Positions 7,875-16,140 are shown, counted from the first letter of the stretch. The stretch is 64,000 nucleotides of DNA from an uncultured Lachnospiraceae bacterium (GCA_910587095.1 CAJUMJ010000041.1:1-64000), one strand, 5' to 3'. Notes: a model not told the origin generated them from the letters alone. Made by a program: numbers and translations.

Positions 7875-9077
7875 CTATTTTAAAACCGCCAGCACATCCG
7901 CAATCGACATTCCCTGTTCTCCCGCAATGCGCGCCAGATCTTCGTACTCATATTTCTCCCGCGTCACGCCGTAACCTTCCGAGATCTTTTTGTGCACCTC
8001 CCCGTAAGGCGTCTGCACCGTTTCAACTGTACGTCCCAGCGTATATCTTCTGGAAACGTTCTCCCTGATCCCGATGGTTGTCGTGTGCTTAAAAAGGAGT
8101 CTCACCATCTCGTCCTTCATGGCTTCCCGACACATGACATACAGGACAAGTCCCGGCCGCGACTTTTTCATCCCCGCCGCGACCGTATACACCTCAAGCG
8201 CTCCCGCAGCAAAGAGAACTTCCATGGCAAATCCCACTGCCTCCGCCGTCATGTCATCCACATTGCAGCAAAGCTTCACCACCATCTCCCCTTCCCGCGC
8301 CGTTTCGCCAAGCATTGCGCGCACGCAGTTCGCCGCGGGAAAATCCTTTTTCCCCATGCCGTAACCAATCATTAACGTCCGCATAACCGGCATGTCCCCA
8401 AAACGGGTCGCAAAATATTTTAGCAGCGCCGCCCCGGTGGGTGTGCAAAGCTCTCCCTGAATCCCACCCCCGTAAATCGGGATGTCCTTCAGAATATACG
8501 CCGTGGCGGGCGCGGGAACAGGCAAAACCCCATGGGCGCACTTCACCTGTCCGCTTCCCACATGTACCGGAGACACGATCACCTGGTCAGGCGCCAGCCT
8601 GTCCATCAGTATACACACCGTCGCAATATCCGCCACCGCATCCATGGTGCCAACCTCATGGAAATGAATCTCAGTGACCGGTACTTTGTGCACATGGCTT
8701 TCCGCCTCTGCAATCATGCCAAACACCGCGAGAATATCCTTTCGGATCCGCTCCGACACAGGAAGAGCCCCGACGATATGCTCGATATCATGCAACCCGC
8801 TGTGGTGATGATGTCCGTCATGGCCGTGCGCCTCCTCATGCGTATGCGCGCCGCCGTACATTTCCTCCGACTCCTCTTCCCCGTGAATCCGCACGGAAAC
8901 GCGGGTGCCTCCAATGCCGCACTTCGTCGCCTGCTCACAGACGATCTCCACCCCGGGAATGCCCAGCGCGTTTAATTCCTCCACCACCTTCTCCCGGTCC
9001 GGCAGGAGTTCCAGAAGCGCAGCCGCAAGCATATCCCCCGCCGCACCCATACCGCAGTCCAAATACAATGTTTTCAA
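7875..9077 (-). CDS. larC: LarC, nickel insertion protein for the nickel-pincer cofactor
   Basis: This 400-aa CTP-dependent cyclometallase family protein inserts nickel into the dithiolated pyridinium intermediate to finish the nickel-pincer nucleotide cofactor of lactate racemase and relatives. Diagnostic segments are LDCGMGAAGDMLAAALLELL at the N-terminus, a histidine-rich loop (HTHEEAHGHDGHHHHSG, about 79-95), HFHEVGTMDAVADI and ELCTPTGAALLKYFA, with the C-terminal domain from about residue 270. In Lactobacillus plantarum LarC needs a programmed frameshift to join two frames; here one uninterrupted frame encodes the whole protein. It starts two bases after the larB stop. Confidence 0.93.
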   Translation of the reverse strand: MKTLYLDCGMGAAGDMLAAALLELLPDREKVVEELNALGIPGVEIVCEQATKCGIGGTRVSVRIHGEEESEEMYGGAHTHEEAHGHDGHHHHSGLHDIEHIVGALPVSERIRKDILAVFGMIAEAESHVHKVPVTEIHFHEVGTMDAVADIATVCILMDRLAPDQVIVSPVHVGSGQVKCAHGVLPVPAPATAYILKDIPIYGGGIQGELCTPTGAALLKYFATRFGDMPVMRTLMIGYGMGKKDFPAANCVRAMLGETAREGEMVVKLCCNVDDMTAEAVGFAMEVLFAAGALEVYTVAAGMKKSRPGLVLYVMCREAMKDEMVRLLFKHTTTIGIRENVSRRYTLGRTVETVQTPYGEVHKKISEGYGVTREKYEYEDLARIAGEQGMSIADVLAVLK

Positions 9078-9079
9078 TC

Positions 9080-9829
9080 TTATACCCTCCCTTTATGATT
9101 AATCATACCGGCTAAATACCCGGCCCCGAATCCGTTGTCAATATTCACCACCGACACCCCGCTTGCGCAGGAGTTGAGCATGGATAAAAGAGCGGAAACC
9201 CCGTTCATCGACGCGCCGTAACCGATGCTTGTAGGCACCGCGATCACGGGACAGTCCGCCAGCCCTCCGATCACGCTCGCCAAGGCTCCCTCCATGCCCG
9301 CAATGGCGATGATCACAGAGGCACCCATAATCTCGTCCAAATGCGACAAAAGCCTGTGAAGTCCCGCCACGCCCACATCGTAGAGCCGCACGACTTCATT
9401 TCCGTGAACCTCCGCGGTGAGAGCCGCCTCCTCCGCCACAGGTATATCGGAAGTCCCGCCCGTGGCAACCACAATCCTCCCGACACCGTCCGGCTTGGGC
9501 ATCTTTCCCACAATGCCGATCCGCGCCTGCTCATGATAGGTCAGCTCGTGAAGCTTCGTCACCTTCTTCGCTTTCTTCGGGGAAAGCCTTGTAATTAAAA
9601 TGGTTTCCTGGCCGTTTGCCTTCATGCTTCCTATAATGCCCGCAATCTGCGACGCCTTCTTTCCCGCGCCGAAAATAACCTCCGGCGCTCCCTGTCTGAC
9701 ACCTCTGTGCAGATCGACCTTCGCGTAGCCGATATCCTCAAATGGTTTCTTTTTGATGGCGAGAAGAGCGTCCTCCACGGAAAGCTCCTTGTCCCTCACC
9801 TGTTCCAGTATGTTCCGGTAATCGCTCAT
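9080..9829 (-). CDS. larB: LarB, pyridinium-3,5-biscarboxylic acid mononucleotide synthase
   Basis: This 249-aa protein carboxylates and hydrolyses nicotinic acid adenine dinucleotide in the first step of nickel-pincer cofactor synthesis. It has an N-terminal domain typical of LarB (AKVDLHRGVRQGAPEVIFGAGK) and a PurE-like C-terminal domain containing VATGGTSDIPVAEEAA, LYDVGVAGLHRLL and VIAVPTSIGYGAS. Length matches the family. Its ATG overlaps the larE stop by four bases (9826-9829), and larC follows after two bases, so the three steps are translated together. Confidence 0.94.
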   Translation of the reverse strand: MSDYRNILEQVRDKELSVEDALLAIKKKPFEDIGYAKVDLHRGVRQGAPEVIFGAGKKASQIAGIIGSMKANGQETILITRLSPKKAKKVTKLHELTYHEQARIGIVGKMPKPDGVGRIVVATGGTSDIPVAEEAALTAEVHGNEVVRLYDVGVAGLHRLLSHLDEIMGASVIIAIAGMEGALASVIGGLADCPVIAVPTSIGYGASMNGVSALLSMLNSCASGVSVVNIDNGFGAGYLAGMINHKGRV

Positions 9830-10572
9830 GTTCTCGCCTCCATATCCAACAAAACAGCCTTATAATATTGTTTCAGTTCCCTCACAATTTCCTCCCGGCT
9901 CTCCAAAGCCCTTTCCAACTGCTCCGCTCTGAACTGCAGTCTGGCCGCATCGCCAAAACGCCTTACCCGGAAGTCCGTAAAGCCGAGCGCACACAAAAAA
10001 CTCTCCGCCGCCTCCGTACTTTCCAGCTTCTTTGCCGTGATTTCCTCTCCTGTCGGTATACGCGTCGCCAGACAAGCATACGCCGGCTTCTCCCATGTAA
10101 AAAGGCCCGCTTCTCCGGACAATCTGCGAATTTCTTCCTTGACAAGACCGCATTCCCGCAAGGGAGAGCGCACGGACAACTCCCGCAGCGCACGCATCCC
10201 CGGACGATCCCCTTCTTCGTCGGAAGCGTTTGTGCCGTCCAGCAGCACTTTATATCCCTCCTCCTCCGCCGCCCTGGCAATTGTCGAAAAAATCAGCTTT
10301 TTGCAATGATAACAGCGGCCGGGCGGATTTTCCCGGACTGCCTGATCCGCGAGCACGTCCGCCGTGCATATTGTCAAGCCGACGTCAAGCTCTTCACAAA
10401 GACGCTTCGCATCCTCCAGCTCAAACCTCGGCTGGAATTGGCTCTTCACATAGTATGCCCGCACATCCGCACCCGCCGCTTTCGCCGCATACAGAAGGTA
10501 CGCCGAATCCACCCCGCCCGAAAAGGCAACCGCAACTTTCCCATTCTCCTTAAAAAACTCCGACAAAACCAT
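9826..10572 (-). CDS. larE: LarE, ATP-dependent sulfur-transfer enzyme of the nickel-pincer pathway
   Basis: The product is 248 aa with a PP-loop SGGVDS near residue 20 that adenylates the LarB product carboxylates before they are converted to thiocarboxylates. Three cysteines stand out: a CxxC pair in GRCYHCK (87 and 90) and one in PAYACLATR (167). LarE proteins with one active-site cysteine sacrifice its sulfur, while those with three are thought to bind a 4Fe-4S cluster and recycle it; this protein fits the second type. The start at 10572 follows GGAGG with five adenines between; an in-frame ATG at 10605 is weaker. It is the first gene of the lar/transporter operon. Confidence 0.92.
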   Translation of the reverse strand: MVLSEFFKENGKVAVAFSGGVDSAYLLYAAKAAGADVRAYYVKSQFQPRFELEDAKRLCEELDVGLTICTADVLADQAVRENPPGRCYHCKKLIFSTIARAAEEEGYKVLLDGTNASDEEGDRPGMRALRELSVRSPLRECGLVKEEIRRLSGEAGLFTWEKPAYACLATRIPTGEEITAKKLESTEAAESFLCALGFTDFRVRRFGDAARLQFRAEQLERALESREEIVRELKQYYKAVLLDMEART

Positions 10573-10807
10573 TTTTTCCTCCATGTTCCGTCTCGGAACA
10601 CCCATCTGTGCCTATACGCGCACAGGAAGGTATACCACTCCCCTCCGGGGAATCGTATACCTTCCTGTGTATACATGATGCCTTGTAATAATTTGCGTCT
10701 TATGCGACGATTACATCCATGCAATCGCCATAATCTTTCGTTCAGATCCTGCTTTTGTTTCCGTGCGGGGACTTCTGCCCCCCGTCGGCTCCCTGCCAAC
10801 TTCTGTT
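10573..10807 (-). promoter_or_regulatory. Long structured 5' leader of the lar operon
   Basis: About 235 transcribed bases separate the promoter from larE. On the minus strand the leader can form GTTGGC/GCCGAC, a GGGG/CCCC hairpin and a CGATT/AATCG hairpin. Last comes a perfect 15-bp stem (CACAGGAAGGTATAC with GTATACCTTCCTGTG, about 10617-10672) enclosing a TCCCC/GGGGA hairpin. No T-tract follows the stem, so it is not an ordinary terminator. A palindrome (TGTTCCG/CGGAACA, 10583-10599) adjoins the ribosome binding site. Metal- or cofactor-responsive control is plausible, but no known riboswitch consensus was recognised. Confidence 0.5.
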
Positions 10808-10813
10808 TTTCTT

Positions 10814-10843
10814 ATTCTAACCCAAACCCTGACAGGAAGTCAA
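10814..10843 (-). promoter_or_regulatory. Sigma-A-type promoter of the lar operon
   Basis: On the minus strand TTGACT (10838-10843) and TAGAAT (10814-10819) are separated by 18 bases. It begins just after the stop codon of the upstream aldo/keto reductase gene, so the lar operon is probably transcribed separately from a start near 10807. Confidence 0.7.
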
Positions 10844-10847
10844 TCCC

Positions 10848-11852
10848 TCAGTTTCTCCCGTTTCCCGCCAGAATTTCGTCAATCTTTTCCCGTTCCTCCG
10901 CGCTGAATGCGGTATTTTTGATCATCCCGATATTGTCGAGAACCTGCGACGGCCTTGACGCGCCGATCAACACGCTGGTGATGTCTCCGTCTCTCAAAAT
11001 CCACGCAAGAGCCATCTGCGCAAGTGTCTGTCCACGCTTTGCAGCAAGCTCGTTCAGCCGGCTGATCTTCTCCATCATTTCTGCCGTGACCACACTTTCC
11101 TTTAGAAACCGCCCGTCCGTGCGGATACGGCTGTCCTCCGGGATGCCATGCAGATAACGGTCCGTGAGAAGGCCCTGCGCAAGCGGCGAAAAAGTGATCA
11201 CCCCGATCCCGTTTGAGGCCGCGTAATCCTTTAAGCCGTCCTCCTCAATATCCCGAACAAGCATGGAATACTTTCTCTGGTTGATGATAAAAGGCGTCCG
11301 CATTTTTGTAAAAAGGGCGGCAATCGCCGCTGTCCGTTCCTTGTTGTAGTTGGAAATGCCCACATACAGCGCCTTTCCGCTTCTCACGATACCGTCCAGG
11401 GCACAGGCCGTCTCCTCGAGCGGCGTTTCCGGGTCCGGTCTGTGGTGATAAAAGATGTCCACATAGTCAAGCCCCATACGCCTGAGGCTCTGATCAAGGC
11501 TGGCCACCAGGTATTTTTTACTTCCCCAGTTCCCGTAAGGCCCCGGCCACATGTCATATCCGGCTTTCGTGGAAATGACAAGCTCATCCCTGTACACGCC
11601 CAAATCCTTTTTCAAAATCCTGCCAAAGTTTTCTTCCGCCGCACCGTACACGGGGCCGTAATTGTTTGCCAGGTCAAAATGGGTAATCCCATTGTCAAAG
11701 GCCGTGCGGCACACCGCCTCCATATTGTCGAAATTCCCGTTCGAACCGAAGTTATGCCACAGTCCAAGGGAAACCGCCGGAAGTAACAACCCGCTGTTTC
11801 CGCAACGGTTATAAACCATCGTGTCATATCTCTTTTCGTCAGCTATATACAT
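10848..11852 (-). CDS. Aldo/keto reductase, YghZ (GAP reductase) type
   Basis: This 334-aa NADPH-dependent cytosolic TIM-barrel oxidoreductase shows the catalytic tetrad: Asp and Tyr in FDLANNYGPVYG, Lys in VISTKAGYDMWPGPYGNWG, His in IFYHHRPDPETP. The cofactor region (IGVITFSPLAQGLLTDRYL, SVLIGASRPSQVLDN) is typical. The long KAGYDMWPGPYGNWGSKKYL segment matches the YghZ/L-glyceraldehyde-3-phosphate reductase and Kv-beta-like subgroup. The ATG at 11852 follows AGGAGGGTGC; longer upstream starts are not supported. Precise substrate is not deducible, and detoxification of methylglyoxal or L-GAP is the usual role of the subgroup. It is transcribed alone or with upstream genes, ending just before the lar promoter. 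Confidence 0.88.
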   Translation of the reverse strand: MYIADEKRYDTMVYNRCGNSGLLLPAVSLGLWHNFGSNGNFDNMEAVCRTAFDNGITHFDLANNYGPVYGAAEENFGRILKKDLGVYRDELVISTKAGYDMWPGPYGNWGSKKYLVASLDQSLRRMGLDYVDIFYHHRPDPETPLEETACALDGIVRSGKALYVGISNYNKERTAAIAALFTKMRTPFIINQRKYSMLVRDIEEDGLKDYAASNGIGVITFSPLAQGLLTDRYLHGIPEDSRIRTDGRFLKESVVTAEMMEKISRLNELAAKRGQTLAQMALAWILRDGDITSVLIGASRPSQVLDNIGMIKNTAFSAEEREKIDEILAGNGRN

Positions 11853-11914
11853 TAATGCACCCTCCTTCAGTGATTCACGTCGCCGCAATTTACTATAAGA
11901 TAAACCCGGACGTT

Positions 11915-13168
11915 TTACACAATCCGCCTCACCGTTATAATATTGCGGTACGTCGCCGAGGTAATCTTAATCCCCGACCGCTCCGTGCTGGCATGTACAA
12001 TCTGTCCGTTTCCAATGTAGATACCTACATGCCCGCCATAATAAATCACGTCCCCGGGTTTTGCGTCGGAGTAGGAAACGCTCTTCCCCACCGTCGACTG
12101 GGAGTAGGAACTCCTTGGCAGGGAAACTCCGAAATTTTTAAAAACAGACATTACAAACCCCGAGCAGTCCGCCCCGTTGGTCAGACTTGTGCCGCCTGCA
12201 ACATAAGGGTTCCCGATAAACTTACAGGCGTAATTTGCGATATCCTGCCCTTTTCCTCCGCCGGAAGAAGACGGTTTGGGAGTCTCCTCCTTTTTAGCCG
12301 GCTTTTCCGCCTTTTCTTCCTCCTCTTTCCCCTCGCTTGCCTGGGACGCCAGCAGCGCTTCCTGCTCCTTCTTTCGTCTCTCTTCCTCTTCCTTCCTCTT
12401 TCTCTCCTCTTCCTCCCTGCGCTTTCGTTCTTCCTCCTCAAGCTTCCTGATCTGAGCGGTTTCCTGCTTGATTCTTGCCGTGTAGGTGGCCGCCTCCTGT
12501 TTGGCCTTGGTCAGCATAACGCCGTAGTTCTCGTACTCCGACTGTTTCTGCGCGAGAAGCTCCTCCATGTAAGCCTGCCCTTCCTGAAGCTCCGTCCTGG
12601 AAGTCTCCAACTCAGACTTATCCTCCTCGAGTGTATCCTGGAGCTCCTGTACGCGATGTACCGTGTTCTCGTACTCGACAAGAAGCTTTCTGTCATAATC
12701 GTAGAGCTCCTCCACATACTTTGCCTTGTTCACCATATCGCCCATATTTCCGGCTCCGAAAAACATATGCAGGTAAGAGGAATCCCCCTTCTCATACATG
12801 AACTGGATTCGGATCTTCATGGATTCGTACTGTTCGTCCTTCTCCGCTACCGCCGCCTCGTAGTCAAGCTGCGTCTTTGCAATCTCCTCCTCCTTCTCGG
12901 AAATGGCCTCCTCGATGAGATTGATATCCGTAATCAGACTCACCAGCTCCGCGTCGATCTCCTCGATTTCCTCCCCTATGCCTTCCTGGGCGCTTTGTGC
13001 GTCGGATATCTGCTGCTGGGCGTTCTTTAACTGAGACTGATTTTTCTTGATATCCTTCTGGAGATCAGAAATAGTGGTAGCCGATATCGGATCTACCACT
13101 AATAAGCACAGTATGAAAGATAGTATGCCATAAAACCTTTTTTTATATTTTCTCTTCATGAATTTCAT
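11915..13168 (-). CDS. Exported NlpC/P60 peptidoglycan endopeptidase with long coiled coil
   Basis: The product is 417 aa: a basic N-terminus and signal peptide (FYGILSFILCLLVVDPISA), then about 240 residues of coiled coil starting ISDLQKDIKKNQ, including a highly charged Glu/Arg/Lys stretch near 240-270, a Ser/Gly linker, and a C-terminal NlpC/P60 domain. The catalytic Cys lies in GADCSGF, with His in GGHVGIYIGNG and a third polar position in IVHAST. The layout is that of PcsB/CwlO-type wall hydrolases, which cut the peptide stem during division or elongation and are held inactive by the coiled coil until FtsEX signals. No ftsEX is in the window. ATG at 13159 is an alternative start. Confidence 0.88.
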   Translation of the reverse strand: MKFMKRKYKKRFYGILSFILCLLVVDPISATTISDLQKDIKKNQSQLKNAQQQISDAQSAQEGIGEEIEEIDAELVSLITDINLIEEAISEKEEEIAKTQLDYEAAVAEKDEQYESMKIRIQFMYEKGDSSYLHMFFGAGNMGDMVNKAKYVEELYDYDRKLLVEYENTVHRVQELQDTLEEDKSELETSRTELQEGQAYMEELLAQKQSEYENYGVMLTKAKQEAATYTARIKQETAQIRKLEEEERKRREEEERKRKEEEERRKKEQEALLASQASEGKEEEEKAEKPAKKEETPKPSSSGGGKGQDIANYACKFIGNPYVAGGTSLTNGADCSGFVMSVFKNFGVSLPRSSYSQSTVGKSVSYSDAKPGDVIYYGGHVGIYIGNGQIVHASTERSGIKITSATYRNIITVRRIV

Positions 13169-13179
13169 TTCACTTCACT

Positions 13180-14571
13180 TTACAACTCGCAATTGTTTAC
13201 CGTTCTCGGGAAGGGCACCACATCACGGATGTTTCCCATGCCGGTCAGATACATCACACAACGCTCAAATCCAAGGCCGAAGCCCGCATGTCTGGCCGAG
13301 CCGTACTTGCGCAAGTCAAGGTAGAACTGATAGTCCTCCTTATTCAGGCCAAGCTCCTCCATCCGCTTCTCAAGCAGCGCAAGATCATCCTCTCTCTGGC
13401 TTCCGCCGATGATTTCACCGATCCCCGGCACCAGACAATCCATGGCGGCAACCGTCTTGCCATCCTCGTTCAATTTCATGTAAAATGCCTTGATCTCCTT
13501 TGGATAATCCGTCACAAATACGGGCCGCTTAAATTCCTGCTCCGTCAGATACCGTTCATGCTCGGTCTGCAAGTCACAGCCCCAGGACACCTTATACTCA
13601 AACTCGTCGTTGTGCTTTTCCAGAATTTTGATTGCGTCCGTGTAGGTAACATGCGCGAAATCGGAATTAAGCACATGGTTCAGCCTCTCGATCAGGCCCT
13701 TGTCCACAAACTGGTTAAAGAAGTTCATCTCCTCGGGCGCGTGCTCCAGCACATAGCGGATCACATGTTTTAACATAGCCTCCGCAACCATCATATCGTC
13801 CGTAAGATCCGCAAAAGCCATCTCCGGCTCAATCATCCAAAACTCCGCCGCATGTCTCGTCGTATTGGAATTTTCCGCCCGGAACGTCGGGCCGAAGGTA
13901 TATACATTTTTAAACGCAAAGGCGTACGTCTCCACATTTAACTGTCCGCTCACGGTAAGATTGGTCGGCTTTCCGAAAAAGTCCTGCGAGTAATCGACCT
14001 CTCCGTCCTCCGTCGCCGGAAGATTTTTCAAATCCATCGTGGTCACCTGGAACATCTCGCCGGCTCCTTCACAGTCGCTGCCGGTGATGATCGGGGTATG
14101 CACATACACGAAGTTCCTCTCCTGGAAAAAAGTATGGATCGCGTAGGCAATCATGGAACGCACACGGAATACGGCCTGAAACGTGTTCGTCCTCGGACGC
14201 AGGTGGGTAATCGTTCGCAGATACTCAAAACTGTGCCTCTTCTTCTGCAACGGGTAATCCGCCGTGGAAACGCCCTCCACCACAATCTCCTCCGCCTGCA
14301 TCTCAAATTTCTGTTTTGCCTGGGGAGTCGCCACAATCTTACCTTTCGCTATGATTGCGGAGCCCACATTCAATCTCGAGATCGCCTCGAAATTGGCAAG
14401 CCCGTCCGCATACACAATCTGCAGCGGCTCAAAAAAGGTGCCGTCATTCATCACGATAAAGCCGAACGTTTTGGAATCTCTGATACTCCTGACCCAGCCC
14501 CCCACTGTCACCTCTTTGTCGATATACGCCTCACTGTCCCGGTATAAATCCCTGATATCTGTCAAATCCAT
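13180..14571 (-). CDS. asnS: Asparaginyl-tRNA synthetase
   Basis: This 463-aa class IIb aminoacyl-tRNA synthetase charges tRNA-Asn. It has an N-terminal OB-fold anticodon-binding domain (VTVGGWVRSIRDSKTFGFIVMNDG), motif 2 (FGPTFRAENSNTTRHAAEFWMIEPEMA) and motif 3 (GLGFERCVMYLTGMGNIRDVVPFPR). The Asn-type reading (FRAENSNT rather than the AspRS FRDED) identifies the amino acid. The start at 14571 (MDLTDIRDLY) follows GGAGG. The unit ATGGAGGAAAAA is duplicated head to tail, giving a second in-frame ATG plus ribosome binding site at 14583 and a third ATG at 14595. Confidence 0.95.
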   Translation of the reverse strand: MDLTDIRDLYRDSEAYIDKEVTVGGWVRSIRDSKTFGFIVMNDGTFFEPLQIVYADGLANFEAISRLNVGSAIIAKGKIVATPQAKQKFEMQAEEIVVEGVSTADYPLQKKRHSFEYLRTITHLRPRTNTFQAVFRVRSMIAYAIHTFFQERNFVYVHTPIITGSDCEGAGEMFQVTTMDLKNLPATEDGEVDYSQDFFGKPTNLTVSGQLNVETYAFAFKNVYTFGPTFRAENSNTTRHAAEFWMIEPEMAFADLTDDMMVAEAMLKHVIRYVLEHAPEEMNFFNQFVDKGLIERLNHVLNSDFAHVTYTDAIKILEKHNDEFEYKVSWGCDLQTEHERYLTEQEFKRPVFVTDYPKEIKAFYMKLNEDGKTVAAMDCLVPGIGEIIGGSQREDDLALLEKRMEELGLNKEDYQFYLDLRKYGSARHAGFGLGFERCVMYLTGMGNIRDVVPFPRTVNNCEL

Positions 14572-14619
14572 TTTTTCCTCCATTTTTTCCTCCATTCCGT
14601 AGCGCTCTGCGCTGAGGCC

Positions 14620-14721
14620 GCAAGCAGAATATCAAATTCTGCTTTGCGATCAACGGAATTTGTGACGTTTCGGCACAAATTCCTGGTTGAATAAATTGCT
14701 CGTCAGAGAATTTTTTCAACC
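14620..14721. repeat. Three tandem hairpins upstream of asnS
   Basis: Three palindromes follow one another: 14620-14630 with 14636-14647 (GCAAGCAGAAT/ATTCTGCTTTGC), 14655-14664 with 14674-14683 (GGAATTTGTG/CACAAATTCC, perfect), and 14685-14691 with 14715-14721 (GGTTGAA/TTCAACC). No T-box core or terminator T-tract is visible, so this is not a recognised tRNA-sensing leader. It could be a repeat cluster or an unassigned asnS leader. Confidence 0.45.
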
Positions 14722-14773
14722 TTGCCTCTCCCTCAGTCTCTTCCGTTAAAATTATTTTTTCGGATGCGGCCTT

Positions 14774-15850
14774 TTACGGCTCGTGAATATTGCCGTTCTC
14801 CTTCAGAAAGGCAACCACTTTTTTCCGCATCAAATCTTCCTCCACGGATTGCATGTCCACACTTTTTTCAAGCTCCTCTCTGGAAGCGTAGCCGTAAAGC
14901 GTCGTCAGCTCGGATGTTTCCTCGTCGATCTCCTCCTTTGTCGGCATAAGGCCCTCCTTGTCGGCAATCGCCTGGTACATGATATACCGCTTCGTCATCT
15001 GCTCTCCCTGCTCGTCGAACACCGCCCGGTATCCGGCCTCGTCAAGTCCCTGATAGAACTGCATATACTGGGCCAGGTTCATCCCGACGGAAGCCGCTCT
15101 CACACTCATGCTGTTCTCGATGCTCTGCGTGTAGCGCTCCACCATCTCCTCCGGTAATTCCTTAAACGTGCTGTTCTCCATAATAGCGGAAGACAGAGCC
15201 GCCTCCACCTCGTTCTCGTATGTGCTCTCCGCCGACTGCTCAAAAAGATCATTGACCCAATCGGTTAACTCCTGTGCCGTCTGCGAACCGCCCACGTTTA
15301 TCCCCGATTCCGAAAGCTCCCTCACAAGCTCGTCCGAAAGCTCCGGCTCCACGCTCTCGCTGATGCTGTTGACCGTCACCTCGAATACCACCGCTTCGCC
15401 TGCAAGATCCGGGTTCGTGTATGGATCGGGAAAAGTCAGGTCAAGGCTTCTCTTTTCTCCCACATTGGCGCCGATCAGCCCTTCCTCAAAGCCGTCGATA
15501 AATTGCCCGGAACCGATGGTGAGATCAAATCCCGCTCCCGTTCCTCCCTCGAACGCCTCCCCGTTGTGGTAGCCGACAAAATCAATGTTCGCCACATCGC
15601 CTTCCTGAACGGCCCTTCCCGTCACAGGCTTTTTTTCGGCCTTCGACGCGAGGAAATTGTCCGAAATATACTGTTCCACCGTGCCCTCCGGCACCTCCGC
15701 CTTTTGCACCGCGGCTTCTACCCCCATGTAGTTTCCCAGCGTCACATATTTCTCCGCCTTAATGTCTTTCAGGTACTCCTTACTGCCACAGGCAGTCAGA
15801 AACAGCGATGAAAACAACACCGCTGCGATGGCATAGATTTTTCTTTTCAT
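14774..15850 (-). CDS. Exported trigger-factor-like peptidyl-prolyl isomerase lipoprotein
   Basis: The product is 358 aa: a lipoprotein signal (AAVLFSSLFLTAC, Cys at about 21), a short linker, an FKBP-like isomerase domain at about 80-170 (VAN-IDFVGYHNGEAFEGGTG, GSGQFIDGFEEGLIG, FPDPY), then a helical region (about 180-350) like the trigger factor C-terminal chaperone domain. There is no ribosome-binding N-domain, as expected for a protein anchored outside the membrane. It probably folds exported proteins at the membrane-wall interface, analogous to PrsA. The ATG at 15850 follows GAGGAG. Domain order is seen; the chaperone role is inferred from the families. Confidence 0.85.
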   Translation of the reverse strand: MKRKIYAIAAVLFSSLFLTACGSKEYLKDIKAEKYVTLGNYMGVEAAVQKAEVPEGTVEQYISDNFLASKAEKKPVTGRAVQEGDVANIDFVGYHNGEAFEGGTGAGFDLTIGSGQFIDGFEEGLIGANVGEKRSLDLTFPDPYTNPDLAGEAVVFEVTVNSISESVEPELSDELVRELSESGINVGGSQTAQELTDWVNDLFEQSAESTYENEVEAALSSAIMENSTFKELPEEMVERYTQSIENSMSVRAASVGMNLAQYMQFYQGLDEAGYRAVFDEQGEQMTKRYIMYQAIADKEGLMPTKEEIDEETSELTTLYGYASREELEKSVDMQSVEEDLMRKKVVAFLKENGNIHEP

Positions 15851-16072
15851 AATCTCCTCAATACCCCTTTTCCAAATTTCTCTTCACCTACTTCACTATA
15901 GTTCAGCCGGACCGTATTTGTCAATCAAATCATGTGTCCGCCATACGCTCCCGCTTTTTACTTTTGCCCAAAATTATTCACAACTCCCAAAATCGCATAC
16001 AGAGCGATTTTACTCGCGGAATAGTGCATGGCTGAACTGTTACTATTCAACCGGGAATGTCTCATTTTTTCC

Positions 16073-16101
16073 TTGCGCAGAAGCCGAATCAATGATAAAA
16101 T
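16073..16101 (+). promoter_or_regulatory. Promoter of the 16141 gene
   Basis: TTGCGC (16073-16078) and TAAAAT (16096-16101) are 17 bases apart, 40 bases before the start codon. The rest of the gap from 15851 holds a hairpin (AAAATCGC/GCGATTTT, about 15991-16014) and inverted copies of AGTTCAGCC (about 15901 and 16028). Confidence 0.55.
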
Positions 16102-16140
16102 ATGCATTACATCTGTTGAAACGAAAAGAGAGGCAAAATT

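Noticed and set aside
10573..10807. NiCo or cobalamin riboswitch upstream of larE
   Set aside because: The characteristic conserved words of those classes are absent, so it is listed only as an unassigned structured leader.
11855..13030. 391-codon + strand frame opposite the NlpC/P60 gene
   Set aside because: Leucine/arginine-rich shadow of the coiled-coil coding sequence with no family match.
14596..14773. T-box riboswitch before asnS
   Set aside because: There are hairpins but no TGG-type T-box core and no terminator T-tract.
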